A stretch of DNA of 64,000 bases, taken from NCBI GenBank assembly GCA_900539945.1, contig UQDV01000001.1:62001-126000 (forward strand). Direction: 5' to 3'. This DNA comes from an uncultured Faecalibacterium sp. Lineage in GTDB: Bacteria > Bacillota > Clostridia > Oscillospirales > Ruminococcaceae. Shown here in pieces: positions 1 to 7,229 of this stretch. Position 1 is the first letter of the stretch. The number at the start of each line of letters is the position of its first letter. Both the position numbers and the translations under genes were made by a program. A model generated the notes under the pieces. The model saw only the letters and a program-made list of their open reading frames with translations, searched no databases and was not told the DNA's origin.

Positions 1-28
1 ACATATTGTGCATTTGCCTTTCCGATGA

Positions 29-58
29 TTGACACGGGTACCGCATCAATGATATTAT
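29..58 (+). promoter_or_regulatory. Predicted sigma-A promoter for the asd operon
   Basis: The sequence shows a perfect TTGACA at 29-34 and TATTAT at 53-58, separated by 18 bases. It leaves a leader of about 100 bases before the asd start. The leader holds a small hairpin (TCTCTG at 111-116 with CAGAGA at 124-129) but is too short for a lysine riboswitch. It probably drives asd and dapA. Confidence 0.55.
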
Positions 59-167
59 AAAATTTGTATAGACAGTATCTATTATATTGCATAGAGTGCC
101 TGTTTTCAAGTCTCTGTGCAAACCAGAGAGCACATTGCTCGTCTTTTTGAAAGGAAAGGTGCTGGAA

Positions 168-1250
168 ATGGAAAAACAGTATAAAGTGGGTATCGTAGGC
201 GCAACCGGTATGGTGGGTCAGCGTTTTATTACGCTGCTGGAGAACCATCCCTGGTTCAAGCTGACCGTCCTGGCTGCTTCTGGCCGCAGCGCAGGCAAAA
301 CGTATGAAGAGGCTGTGGGCAGCCGCTGGGCCATGACCACCCCGATGCCCGAGAGTGTCAAGGGGATGATGGTGCAGGACGCTTCCAAGGTGGAAGAGGT
401 CGCCGCACAGGTGGACTTCATTTTCTGCGCCGTCAACATGCCCAAGGATGAGATCAAGGCTCTGGAAGAGGCCTACGCCAAGGCAGAGTGCCCGGTGGTG
501 TCCAACAACAGCGCCAACCGCTTCACCCCGGATGTGCCCATGGTGGTGCCCGAGATCAACGCCGACCATATTGAGATCATCCCCGCACAGCGCAAGCGTC
601 TGGGCACCAAGCGCGGCTTCATCGCCGTCAAGTCCAACTGCAGCCTGCAGAGCTATGTGCCCGCGCTGCACCCGCTGATGAAGGAATTTGGTGTGAACAA
701 GGCTCTGGTGTGCACCTATCAGGCAATTTCCGGTGCCGGCAAGACCTTTGACCGTATGCCGGAGATCGTGGACAACGTGATCCCCTACATCGGCGGCGAA
801 GAGGAAAAGAGTGAGCGCGAACCCCTGAAGCTGTGGGGCCACATCGAGGGTGACCACATCGTCAACGCCGAGAAGCCCACCATTACCGCGCAGTGCTTCC
901 GTGTGCCGGTCTCTGACGGCCACACCGCTGCCGTGTTCGTGAGCTTTGACAAAAAGCCCACCAAGGAGCAGATGCTGGAGGCATGGGCAAACTTCCGCGG
1001 CCCCGCACAGGAGCTGAACCTGCCCAGCGCACCCAAGCAGTTCCTGCACTACTTCACTGAGCCGGATCGTCCGCAGCCCAAGCTGGACCGCAACACCGAA
1101 AACGGCATGGCCGTGTGCATCGGCCGCCTGCGGGAGGACACTCTGTTTGACTACAAGTTTGCCTGCATGAGCCACAACACCCTGCGCGGTGCTGCCGGCG
1201 GTGCCGTGCTGCTGGCTGAGCTGCTGGCGGCCAAGGGCTATTTTGACTGA
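168..1250 (+). CDS. asd: Aspartate-semialdehyde dehydrogenase
   Basis: Reduces aspartyl phosphate to aspartate semialdehyde with NADPH, the branch point to lysine/diaminopimelate and threonine/methionine; cytoplasmic. The N-terminal nucleotide-binding loop (GATGMVGQ, about residues 11-18) and the catalytic cysteine in KSNCSL (about Cys158) are visible. I chose the ATG at 168, 27 codons inside the longest open frame, because it follows AAGGAAAGG at 151-159 and gives an N-terminus that begins directly with the Rossmann strand; length 360 aa is normal for the longer fungal/archaeal-like ASADH form. It is followed 42 bases later by dapA, so both probably share a transcript. Confidence 0.95.
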   Translation: MEKQYKVGIVGATGMVGQRFITLLENHPWFKLTVLAASGRSAGKTYEEAVGSRWAMTTPMPESVKGMMVQDASKVEEVAAQVDFIFCAVNMPKDEIKALEEAYAKAECPVVSNNSANRFTPDVPMVVPEINADHIEIIPAQRKRLGTKRGFIAVKSNCSLQSYVPALHPLMKEFGVNKALVCTYQAISGAGKTFDRMPEIVDNVIPYIGGEEEKSEREPLKLWGHIEGDHIVNAEKPTITAQCFRVPVSDGHTAAVFVSFDKKPTKEQMLEAWANFRGPAQELNLPSAPKQFLHYFTEPDRPQPKLDRNTENGMAVCIGRLREDTLFDYKFACMSHNTLRGAAGGAVLLAELLAAKGYFD

Positions 1251-1292
1251 GTATAATTTTTGCGTGAAAACGCAATCAAAGGAGTTTTTGCT

Positions 1293-2186
1293 ATGAAGAA
1301 TCCTGTCTTTACCGGTGCGGGTGTTGCCATCATCACCCCGATGTATGAGGACGGAAGCATCAATTTTGACGAGCTGGGCCGCATCATCGAGGACCAGATC
1401 GCCCGCAGCACGGATGCCATCGTCATCTGCGGCACCACCGGCGAGTGCTCCACCATGACCGATGAGGAGCAGCTGGCTGCGATCAAGTACACGGTGGATG
1501 TTGTGAATCACCGTGTTCCCGTCATCGCAGGTGCAGGCTCCAACGACACCGACCACGGCTGTGCACTGGCTGTCAAGTCGGCCGCCTGCGGCGCAGACGC
1601 CCTGCTGATGGTCACCCCCTACTACAACAAGACCTCGCAGGCCGGTCTGGTGGCACACTTCACCGCCATGGCAGAGGCCGGCGGCATCCCGGTGATCGTG
1701 TACAATGTTCCCTCCCGCACGGGCCTGAACATTGCCCCGGAAACGGCACTGGAGCTGAGCAAGCACCCGCTGATCAACGGCATCAAGGAGGCTTCCGGCA
1801 ACATTTCGCAGGTGGCCAAGATCGCAGCCCTCTGCGGCGATGAGTTGAACATCTACTCCGGCAACGACGATCAGGTGGTTCCTCTGCTGGCTCTGGGCGG
1901 CAAGGGCGTGATCAGCGTGGTTTCCAATGTGGCACCGGAGCTGGTGCACAACTGCTGCCAGGCCTTCTTTGACGGAGATACCGCAAAGGCCCGCGACCTG
2001 CAGCTGGAGATGCTGCCGCTGTCCGATGCACTGTTCTGCGAAGTGAATCCCATCCCGGTCAAGTATGCCATGAATCTGCTGGGCTGGGAGGCCGGCGAGT
2101 GCCGCCTGCCGCTGGTGGAGCCCAGTGAGGCACATCAGGCACAGATCGAGAACACCCTGCGCGCAGCCGGTCTGATCCAGGAATAA
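1293..2186 (+). CDS. dapA: 4-hydroxy-tetrahydrodipicolinate synthase
   Basis: Condenses pyruvate with aspartate semialdehyde, the first committed step to diaminopimelate and lysine. The sequence shows GTTGE (residues 47-51), the YNVPSRTG segment with the active-site Tyr near 137, and the Schiff-base lysine in GIKEASGN (Lys165). The ATG at 1293 sits behind AAAGGAG and gives 297 aa, the usual family length; an upstream in-frame ATG at 1260 lacks a ribosome-binding site. It lies directly downstream of asd, which makes its substrate. Confidence 0.96.
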   Translation: MKNPVFTGAGVAIITPMYEDGSINFDELGRIIEDQIARSTDAIVICGTTGECSTMTDEEQLAAIKYTVDVVNHRVPVIAGAGSNDTDHGCALAVKSAACGADALLMVTPYYNKTSQAGLVAHFTAMAEAGGIPVIVYNVPSRTGLNIAPETALELSKHPLINGIKEASGNISQVAKIAALCGDELNIYSGNDDQVVPLLALGGKGVISVVSNVAPELVHNCCQAFFDGDTAKARDLQLEMLPLSDALFCEVNPIPVKYAMNLLGWEAGECRLPLVEPSEAHQAQIENTLRAAGLIQE

Positions 2187-2195
2187 GTTTCAGGT

Positions 2196-2230
2196 AAAAT
2201 GCCCAGGGAGACGGTTCTCCGGGCATTTTT
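2196..2230 (+). terminator. Stem-loop terminator or attenuator between dapA and dapB
   Basis: AAAATGCCC at 2196-2204 pairs with GGGCATTTTT at 2221-2230, with a further GGAGA/TCTCC pairing inside, and the 3' arm ends in a T-run. It lies ten bases after the dapA stop, so it should lower read-through from asd-dapA into dapB rather than end the pathway operon completely. Confidence 0.7.
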
Positions 2231-2264
2231 CCGTATTATTGCGTAAAAAGAAAGGAACTCAACT

Positions 2265-3023
2265 ATGACGGAAATCGTGATCCAGGGCATTGGCGGCCGT
2301 ATGGGCCATGTCCTGTGCGATATGATCGCACAGCGAGAGGACTGCTGTGTTGTGGCAGGCATTGATGTGAAGGACGGCGAGCAGAACGGTATCCCCGTGT
2401 ATGACAGCCTGGAAAAACTGAACGGCAAGGGCGATGTCGTCATCGACTTCAGCTCTCCCGCTGCTGTGGAAAAGGCTCTGCCCTACTGCGAGGCCCACAA
2501 GCTGCCCATCGTGGTCTGCACCACCGGCCTGTCGGAAGAGCTGCAGCTCAAGGTCGTGCAGCTGTCACGCACGGTGCCCGTGTTCAAGAGCGCCAACATG
2601 TCCATGGGCATCAACGTTCTGTCGGAGCTGTGCAAGCGTGCTTCTGCCATTCTGGGCGTGAACTACGACGTGGAGATCGTGGAACAGCACCATCACAACA
2701 AGCTGGATGCCCCCAGCGGCACTGCTCTGATGCTGGCCGATGCCATCAACGAGCAGAATGATGGTGCTTACCACTATGTCTACGATCGCTCCTCCGTGCG
2801 TCAGAAGCGTGATCCGAAGGAGATCGGCATCAGCTCGGTACGCGGCGGCAGCATCGTGGGCGACCACGAGGTGCTGTTCTGCGGCCCGGACGAAGTGATC
2901 ACCCTCAAGCACACTGCTTATTCCCGCAGCATCTTTGCCAACGGCGCCATCAACGCCGCCGTGTATCTGGCAAAGAAGGAGCCGGGGCTGTATAATATGG
3001 GCGACCTGATCGCTTCGATCTGA
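2265..3023 (+). CDS. dapB: 4-hydroxy-tetrahydrodipicolinate reductase
   Basis: Reduces hydroxy-tetrahydrodipicolinate to tetrahydrodipicolinate with NAD(P)H, after DapA. The nucleotide-binding loop GIGGRMG lies at residues 8-14, and the family signature EQHHHNKLDAPSGTA, with its catalytic histidine and lysine, is intact mid-protein. At 252 aa it is the normal length. The ATG at 2265 follows AAAGGA at about 2251. It sits 78 bases after dapA behind a stem-loop, so expression may be partly uncoupled from asd-dapA. Confidence 0.96.
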   Translation: MTEIVIQGIGGRMGHVLCDMIAQREDCCVVAGIDVKDGEQNGIPVYDSLEKLNGKGDVVIDFSSPAAVEKALPYCEAHKLPIVVCTTGLSEELQLKVVQLSRTVPVFKSANMSMGINVLSELCKRASAILGVNYDVEIVEQHHHNKLDAPSGTALMLADAINEQNDGAYHYVYDRSSVRQKRDPKEIGISSVRGGSIVGDHEVLFCGPDEVITLKHTAYSRSIFANGAINAAVYLAKKEPGLYNMGDLIASI

Positions 3024-3086
3024 TTCTTGCCCTGCAGATGCGGCACAGTGGTTTTTGGATAGCCCCTGTGCTGCAGGAGGTTCAAC

Positions 3087-4352
3087 ATGGCAAAGCATTC
3101 GACACCCCGGCGGCGGTCCGGGAAGCACTGGGTCGGCACGCTGCTCACAGCGGGTGCCGTCGTGGCATGCATGGGGCTTCTGCTCCGCTTTCTCCCGGTG
3201 GGCACCATCCCGACCGGCGGAGACGAACCGTCGGACAGTGCGGTGAGCAGCACGGAGCCTGCGGCGTCCTCGGTCCCGGAGCCCGAACCGGAACCGGTGG
3301 TGGAAACGCTCCGCTTTTCGGCTACGGGCGATGACCTGATCCATTCCCCCATCTACAAGCAGGCCGCCCGGCGGGCCGCCAATGGGCAGCAGTACGACTT
3401 TGATTACTGCTATGCACAGGTCGCACCCTTCTATGCGCAGCAGGACATCAACTGGATCAATCAGGAAACGCTCTGCAGCGATGAGCTGGAGCCCTCCTCC
3501 TACCCCTGCTTTTCTACCCCGGGAGACTGTGCCCGGGCGCTTTACCGGGCCGGCATCCGGGTGTTCAGCCTGTCAAATAACCACACCTATGATAAGGGTG
3601 CAGCCGGTCTGGCTGCCACCCTGCGTTTCTGGGAGAGCATGCCGGAGGACGTAGTCACCACCGGCCTGTGGCGTGGTACGGACGACTACAGCCGCATTCC
3701 GCTGCAGACCGTCAACGGGGTGACCATCGCCTACCTTTCCTACACGGAGCACACCAATGGCATCCCCACCAGCAGCTCCATGCCCGCCAACGTGATCTAC
3801 ACCAGCCAGACGGATGTGATCGAGCAGCAGGTTCGTGCAGCACACCAGCAGGCCGACTTTGTGATCGTGGGTGTGCACTGGGGCGTAGAGGACAGCCACA
3901 CCATTGTGGACGGTCAGCGCACACTGGCACAGCAGCTTGCAGACTGGGGTGCCGATGTGATTGTGGGCACCCACCCGCATGTGCTGCAGGATGCTCAGTG
4001 GCTGAGTGCAGCAGACGGAAGGCAGACATTCGTTGCCTATTCTCTGGGCAATTTTCTGAGCACGCAGAACCGGCCGGATCAACTGGTAGGTGCTATCCTG
4101 AACCTGCAGCTGCAAAAGACCACCGAGCCGGACGGAACGGTGCAGTGTGCCGTTCTGGAACCGAAGCTCCTGCCGACGGTCACCCATTATGACGCTGGAA
4201 AATCCAATGTGCGCACCTATCTTTTCCGCGATTACACGCAGGAATTGGCAAAGCAGCATGGTGTGCGCGCAAAACATTCCGATTTCAGTCTTGACACCGT
4301 TCAAAAAATCGCGCAAAATAATATCAACAGCGACTTTCTGGAGCTTACATAA
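3087..4352 (+). CDS. CapA/PgsA-family phosphoesterase, membrane anchored
   Basis: Belongs to the CapA family of metallophosphoesterase-fold proteins, named for poly-gamma-glutamate capsule synthesis but common in bacteria without such a capsule. A basic N-terminus and one hydrophobic segment (about residues 18-36) suggest a type II membrane anchor. A Ser/Pro/Glu-rich linker ends in an alternating Glu-Pro stretch near residue 70, and an extracellular catalytic domain follows with SATGDDL, the SNNHTYDKG motif, GVHWGVE and GTHPHVLQ. AGGAGG at 3075-3080 supports the start. No capsule genes surround it, so the substrate is unknown; a role in cell-surface polymer metabolism is an inference. It is probably co-transcribed with dapB (63-base gap). 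Confidence 0.85.
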   Translation: MAKHSTPRRRSGKHWVGTLLTAGAVVACMGLLLRFLPVGTIPTGGDEPSDSAVSSTEPAASSVPEPEPEPVVETLRFSATGDDLIHSPIYKQAARRAANGQQYDFDYCYAQVAPFYAQQDINWINQETLCSDELEPSSYPCFSTPGDCARALYRAGIRVFSLSNNHTYDKGAAGLAATLRFWESMPEDVVTTGLWRGTDDYSRIPLQTVNGVTIAYLSYTEHTNGIPTSSSMPANVIYTSQTDVIEQQVRAAHQQADFVIVGVHWGVEDSHTIVDGQRTLAQQLADWGADVIVGTHPHVLQDAQWLSAADGRQTFVAYSLGNFLSTQNRPDQLVGAILNLQLQKTTEPDGTVQCAVLEPKLLPTVTHYDAGKSNVRTYLFRDYTQELAKQHGVRAKHSDFSLDTVQKIAQNNINSDFLELT

Positions 4353-4405
4353 AACCGTGGGAATCAATTGGAACGCCCGTGTGACGGGCAGAGTGGAGGG
4401 ATTTT

Positions 4406-4873
4406 ATGTACGGAGTATCGAAAATCAACATTGAGCCCAGCCTGATGATGATCAGTGTGCAGGACGTGGAATTCAAGGGCAACAGTCTGGCCCGTTATCT
4501 GCAGATTTTTGCAGACAACGGCGTTGTCGTGGACATGATCAGCCAGAGTGCGCCCCATGGCACCACCATTGACTTCAGCTTTACCGCCGCCGGCAGCGAT
4601 CTGCCGCTGGTAATGAAAGCCATTTCAGCCGCCAACCTGGACAAGGATGCCAAGGCTTCCCCGCTGATCAGTGTCGGCTATTCCAAACTGAACCTTTTTG
4701 GCGAGGACATGGTTACCAGCTGCGGTGTGGCCGCTCGTGCCCTGAATGCACTGGCCATGGCCGGCATTGAAGTGCTTCTGATCACCACCAGCGACCTGGA
4801 TATCTCGCTGCTGGTCCATGCCGAGAACGAAGATGCCGCTTACGAGACACTGAAAAAGGCGTATGAGCTTTGA
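4406..4873 (+). CDS. Stand-alone ACT-domain protein resembling the aspartokinase regulatory region
   Basis: A 155-aa protein with no catalytic domain. Its second half (LNLFGEDM, CGVAARALNALAMAGIEV, ITTSDLDISLLV, then a final helix) matches the layout of the C-terminal tandem ACT domains of aspartate kinases, which bind lysine or threonine; the first half looks like the other ACT repeat. The family knowledge suggests amino-acid sensing; a role as a free regulatory subunit for a distant aspartokinase is an inference from its position in an asd-dapA-dapB neighbourhood. GGAGGG stands 8 bases before the ATG. Its last 11 bases overlap the next gene. Confidence 0.8.
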   Translation: MYGVSKINIEPSLMMISVQDVEFKGNSLARYLQIFADNGVVVDMISQSAPHGTTIDFSFTAAGSDLPLVMKAISAANLDKDAKASPLISVGYSKLNLFGEDMVTSCGVAARALNALAMAGIEVLLITTSDLDISLLVHAENEDAAYETLKKAYEL

Positions 4874-5546
4874 GTCAGCCGAAGCAGTGACAGCTGCGGC
4901 CGTTGGAATCGCAGCCGCCATTCTGGCATGGAACCGCTGGATCACGGCAGACAGCATGCTGTTCGGGCTTCTGCTGGCCGGGCTGATTGGTCTGGCTGTG
5001 GCAGGTGTTGTCTTTCTGGTCTGTAAGGTCTTTTCGTATTATCGGAAAAAACGGCACCCTGAAGCACCGGTCGTTTCCTTCTTCTCTTCGGAAGGTGGAA
5101 TGCTCATTGCTTCTCCGCTGGAGGGAAAGCTTCTTCCGCTGGATGGAATCGAGGATCCGGTATTTTCGGCGGAGGTTCTGGGCAAAGGCTGTGCCATTGA
5201 ACCGGATAAGGGAGAGATCTATGCTCCGGCAGACGGTGTGATCCTGAAAATTGCCGAAAGCAGTCATGCCGTCAGTCTGCGGTGTGATTCCGGCGTGGAC
5301 CTTCTGATTCATGTTGGAATGGACACGGTGGAACGGCATGGAGCCGGATTTGCTCTGCAGGTCCGGGCAGGCGAACATGTCTACAGCGGACAGCTTCTGC
5401 TGAAATTTGACTTGCAGAAGATCCGTGCCGATGGTTATCCCCTGACCACTCCGGTTGTGGTAACCAACAGTGATGCCTTCTCGGATGTCACTGTGGTGGC
5501 TTCCGGCAACGTGACCGAGGGGCAGAACATCCTGCTTCTCTGCTGA
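4863..5546 (+). CDS. PTS EIIA-glucose-type phosphocarrier with N-terminal membrane segments
   Basis: The C-terminal part (about residues 72-227) is a complete glucose-family EIIA domain: it carries both conserved histidines, His135 in ESSHAVSL and the phosphorylated His150 in LLIHVGMDTV. In this family it passes phosphate from HPr to a sugar permease, or acts as a regulator. Unusually, it starts with about 70 residues containing two hydrophobic stretches (about 7-23 and 32-55) and a basic RKKRH stop-transfer, so it is probably bound to the membrane. No EIIB, EIIC, HPr or EI gene is next to it. The ATG overlaps the previous gene by 11 bases, which indicates translational coupling. A later start without the membrane part is possible but has no better ribosome-binding site. 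Confidence 0.85.
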   Translation: MSFESAEAVTAAAVGIAAAILAWNRWITADSMLFGLLLAGLIGLAVAGVVFLVCKVFSYYRKKRHPEAPVVSFFSSEGGMLIASPLEGKLLPLDGIEDPVFSAEVLGKGCAIEPDKGEIYAPADGVILKIAESSHAVSLRCDSGVDLLIHVGMDTVERHGAGFALQVRAGEHVYSGQLLLKFDLQKIRADGYPLTTPVVVTNSDAFSDVTVVASGNVTEGQNILLLC

Positions 5547-5554
5547 ATGCAAAC

Positions 5555-5598
5555 AAAAAATACCGCTGTCCGGTTCAGAACCGGACAGCGGTATTTTT
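5555..5598. terminator. Bidirectional terminator between the EIIA gene and tyrS
   Basis: A near-perfect hairpin: AAAAATACCGCTGTCCGG pairs with CCGGACAGCGGTATTTTT around a short loop, with A-runs before and T-runs after, so it can end transcripts from both converging genes. Confidence 0.92.
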
Positions 5599-5621
5599 AT
5601 TGCGGGATCTTGGGCAGATGC

Positions 5622-6842
5622 TTACAGGGTGACCTTGTGATAGACCTTCTTGCCCTTCTTGATCACAACGCCCTTCTTGAGCTGTTCTGCGGTAAAGCTG
5701 ACGGTGGGAGCTGCAACCTTTTCGCCATCGGCCAGAACACCGCCCTGCACGACCAGACGGCGTGCCTCACCGTTGGAAGCAGCCAGACCAGCCTTGACCA
5801 TCAGGGTCAGGATGCCGATGGAGCCATCGGTCAGATCCGCCTCGGTCAGCTGGGTGCTGGGCATGTGCTCCGTGTCCATTGCAGCACCGCCAAACAGTGC
5901 ACGGGCTGCTGCCTGTGCCTTTTCAGCTTCTTCCTTGCCGTGGACCATGCTGGTCAGCTCGTAGGCCAGGATCTCCTTGGCCTCGTTCAGGCGCTGATCC
6001 TTCCATGTGCTCATCTCGTCGATCTGCTCCAGTGGCAGGAAGGTGAGCATCCGGATGCACTTCATGACATCGGCATCACCCACATTGCGCCAGTACTGGT
6101 AGAACTCGAAGGGGCTGGTCTTGTTGGGGTCCAGCCAGACAGCATTGCCTGCGGTCTTGCCCATCTTCTTGCCCTGCGAGTCGGTCAGCAGGGTGATGGT
6201 CATGGCGTAGGCATCCTTGCCCAGCTTACGGCGGATCAGCTCGGTGCCGCCCAGCATGTTGCTCCACTGGTCATCGCCGCCAAACTGCATGTTGCAGCCG
6301 TAATGCTGGAACATGTAGTAGAAGTCGTAGCTCTGCATGATCATGTAGTTGAACTCGAGGAAGGACAGACCGCGCTCCATGCGCTGCTCATAGCACTTGG
6401 CACGCAGCATGTTGTTGACCGAGAAGCAGGCACCCACGTCACGCAGCAGCTCCACATAGTTCAGGTTCAGCAGCCAGTCGGCGTTGTTCAGCATCAAAGC
6501 CTTGTCATCCGAGAAGTCGATGAACTTTTCCATCTGCTTTTTAAAGCAGGCTGCATTGTGGGCGATGTCCTCTTTGGTCAGCATCTTGCGCATATCGGTG
6601 CGGCCGGAGGGATCGCCGATCATGGTAGTGCCTCCGCCGATCAGGGCGATCGGCTTGTTGCCTGCCATCTGCAGGCGCTTCATCAGGGTCAGGGCCATAA
6701 AATGGCCTGCGGTCAGGCTGTCGGCCGTGCAGTCAAAGCCGATATAAAAAGTAGCCTTGCCGTTGTTGATCAGATCAATGATCTCGTTGTCGGTGATCTG
6801 TGCCACCAGACCACGGGCCTGCAGCTCTTCGTACAAAGTCAT
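5622..6842 (-). CDS. tyrS: Tyrosyl-tRNA synthetase
   Basis: Charges tRNA-Tyr with tyrosine; class I synthetase, cytoplasmic, 406 aa (normal). The Rossmann-fold catalytic core is visible, including the DQWSN motif (QFGGDDQWSN) and the class I KMSKS-equivalent KKMGKT near residue 230; an S4-like RNA-binding domain closes the protein (VVQGGVLADGEKV). The HIGH-equivalent reads LTAGH (residues 43-47), so the first histidine is replaced by threonine. The ATG at 6842 follows a perfect AGGAGG (6851-6856). The gene is preceded by its own T-box leader and ends at a shared terminator, so it is a single-gene unit. Confidence 0.96.
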   Translation of the reverse strand: MTLYEELQARGLVAQITDNEIIDLINNGKATFYIGFDCTADSLTAGHFMALTLMKRLQMAGNKPIALIGGGTTMIGDPSGRTDMRKMLTKEDIAHNAACFKKQMEKFIDFSDDKALMLNNADWLLNLNYVELLRDVGACFSVNNMLRAKCYEQRMERGLSFLEFNYMIMQSYDFYYMFQHYGCNMQFGGDDQWSNMLGGTELIRRKLGKDAYAMTITLLTDSQGKKMGKTAGNAVWLDPNKTSPFEFYQYWRNVGDADVMKCIRMLTFLPLEQIDEMSTWKDQRLNEAKEILAYELTSMVHGKEEAEKAQAAARALFGGAAMDTEHMPSTQLTEADLTDGSIGILTLMVKAGLAASNGEARRLVVQGGVLADGEKVAAPTVSFTAEQLKKGVVIKKGKKVYHKVTL

Positions 6843-6875
6843 AGAAACATCCTCCTGTTTTGTGGGGCAGAGGAA

Positions 6876-6916
6876 ACAAAAACGCCCTCTGCCAAACATC
6901 AATTTGGCAGAGGGCG
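6876..6916 (-). terminator. Regulatory terminator of the tyrS T-box leader
   Basis: CGCCCTCTGCCAAA (6883-6896) and its perfect complement (6903-6916) form a 14-bp stem, followed on the minus strand by a T-run. It sits between the T-box sequence and the tyrS ribosome-binding site, as expected for the terminator that uncharged tRNA-Tyr prevents. Confidence 0.9.
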
Positions 6917-7165
6917 AGAAATCTTCGCGGTACCACCTCTGTTTGCCGCTTCCTCACAGAAACGACCTCACGAGTGCACACCCCAGAGTAGAGTGACACT
7001 CCTGCGTTTGTAACGCTCGCACGCGGCACAGCCTACTAGCTCAGACAGCATTCAGCCTGCAGCTCCGGGAGGTATTCGCCTGCTGTTCTGCGGCCCCTTG
7101 CACCAACCGGGGTTTCTCTGGGCAGAACACTTCAGGGTACTTATTCCCTTCATCGCCATTAACAA
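6876..7165 (-). promoter_or_regulatory. Tyrosine T-box riboswitch leader
   Basis: On the minus strand the canonical T-box GGTGGTACCGCG lies at 6937-6926, just before the terminator hairpin. Upstream, an 8-bp stem (TGTTCTGC with GCAGAACA, 7110-7080 region) forms the distal part of Stem I, flanked by an AGTA...GAA loop-E-like element. On the 3' side of that internal loop a TAC triplet (7074-7072) is in the position of the specifier codon and matches tyrosine. The leader of about 290 bases is typical. In this family, uncharged tRNA pairs with specifier and T-box and allows read-through. The specifier assignment is from reading the fold by eye. Confidence 0.9.
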
Positions 7166-7170
7166 AACTT

Positions 7171-7199
7171 ACTTTATCACAAGAACACGGGCTTGTCAA
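7171..7199 (-). promoter_or_regulatory. Predicted sigma-A promoter of the tyrS T-box transcript
   Basis: On the minus strand TTGACA (7199-7194) is followed after 17 bases by TAAAGT (7176-7171). Transcription would start near 7163, immediately before the T-box leader. Confidence 0.75.
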
Positions 7200-7229
7200 G
7201 CCCCGGATTCCGACGGGAACGCTCCCCTG

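Noticed and set aside
59..167. Lysine riboswitch before asd
   Set aside because: The leader is only about 100 bases and lacks the five-helix core; only one small hairpin is seen.
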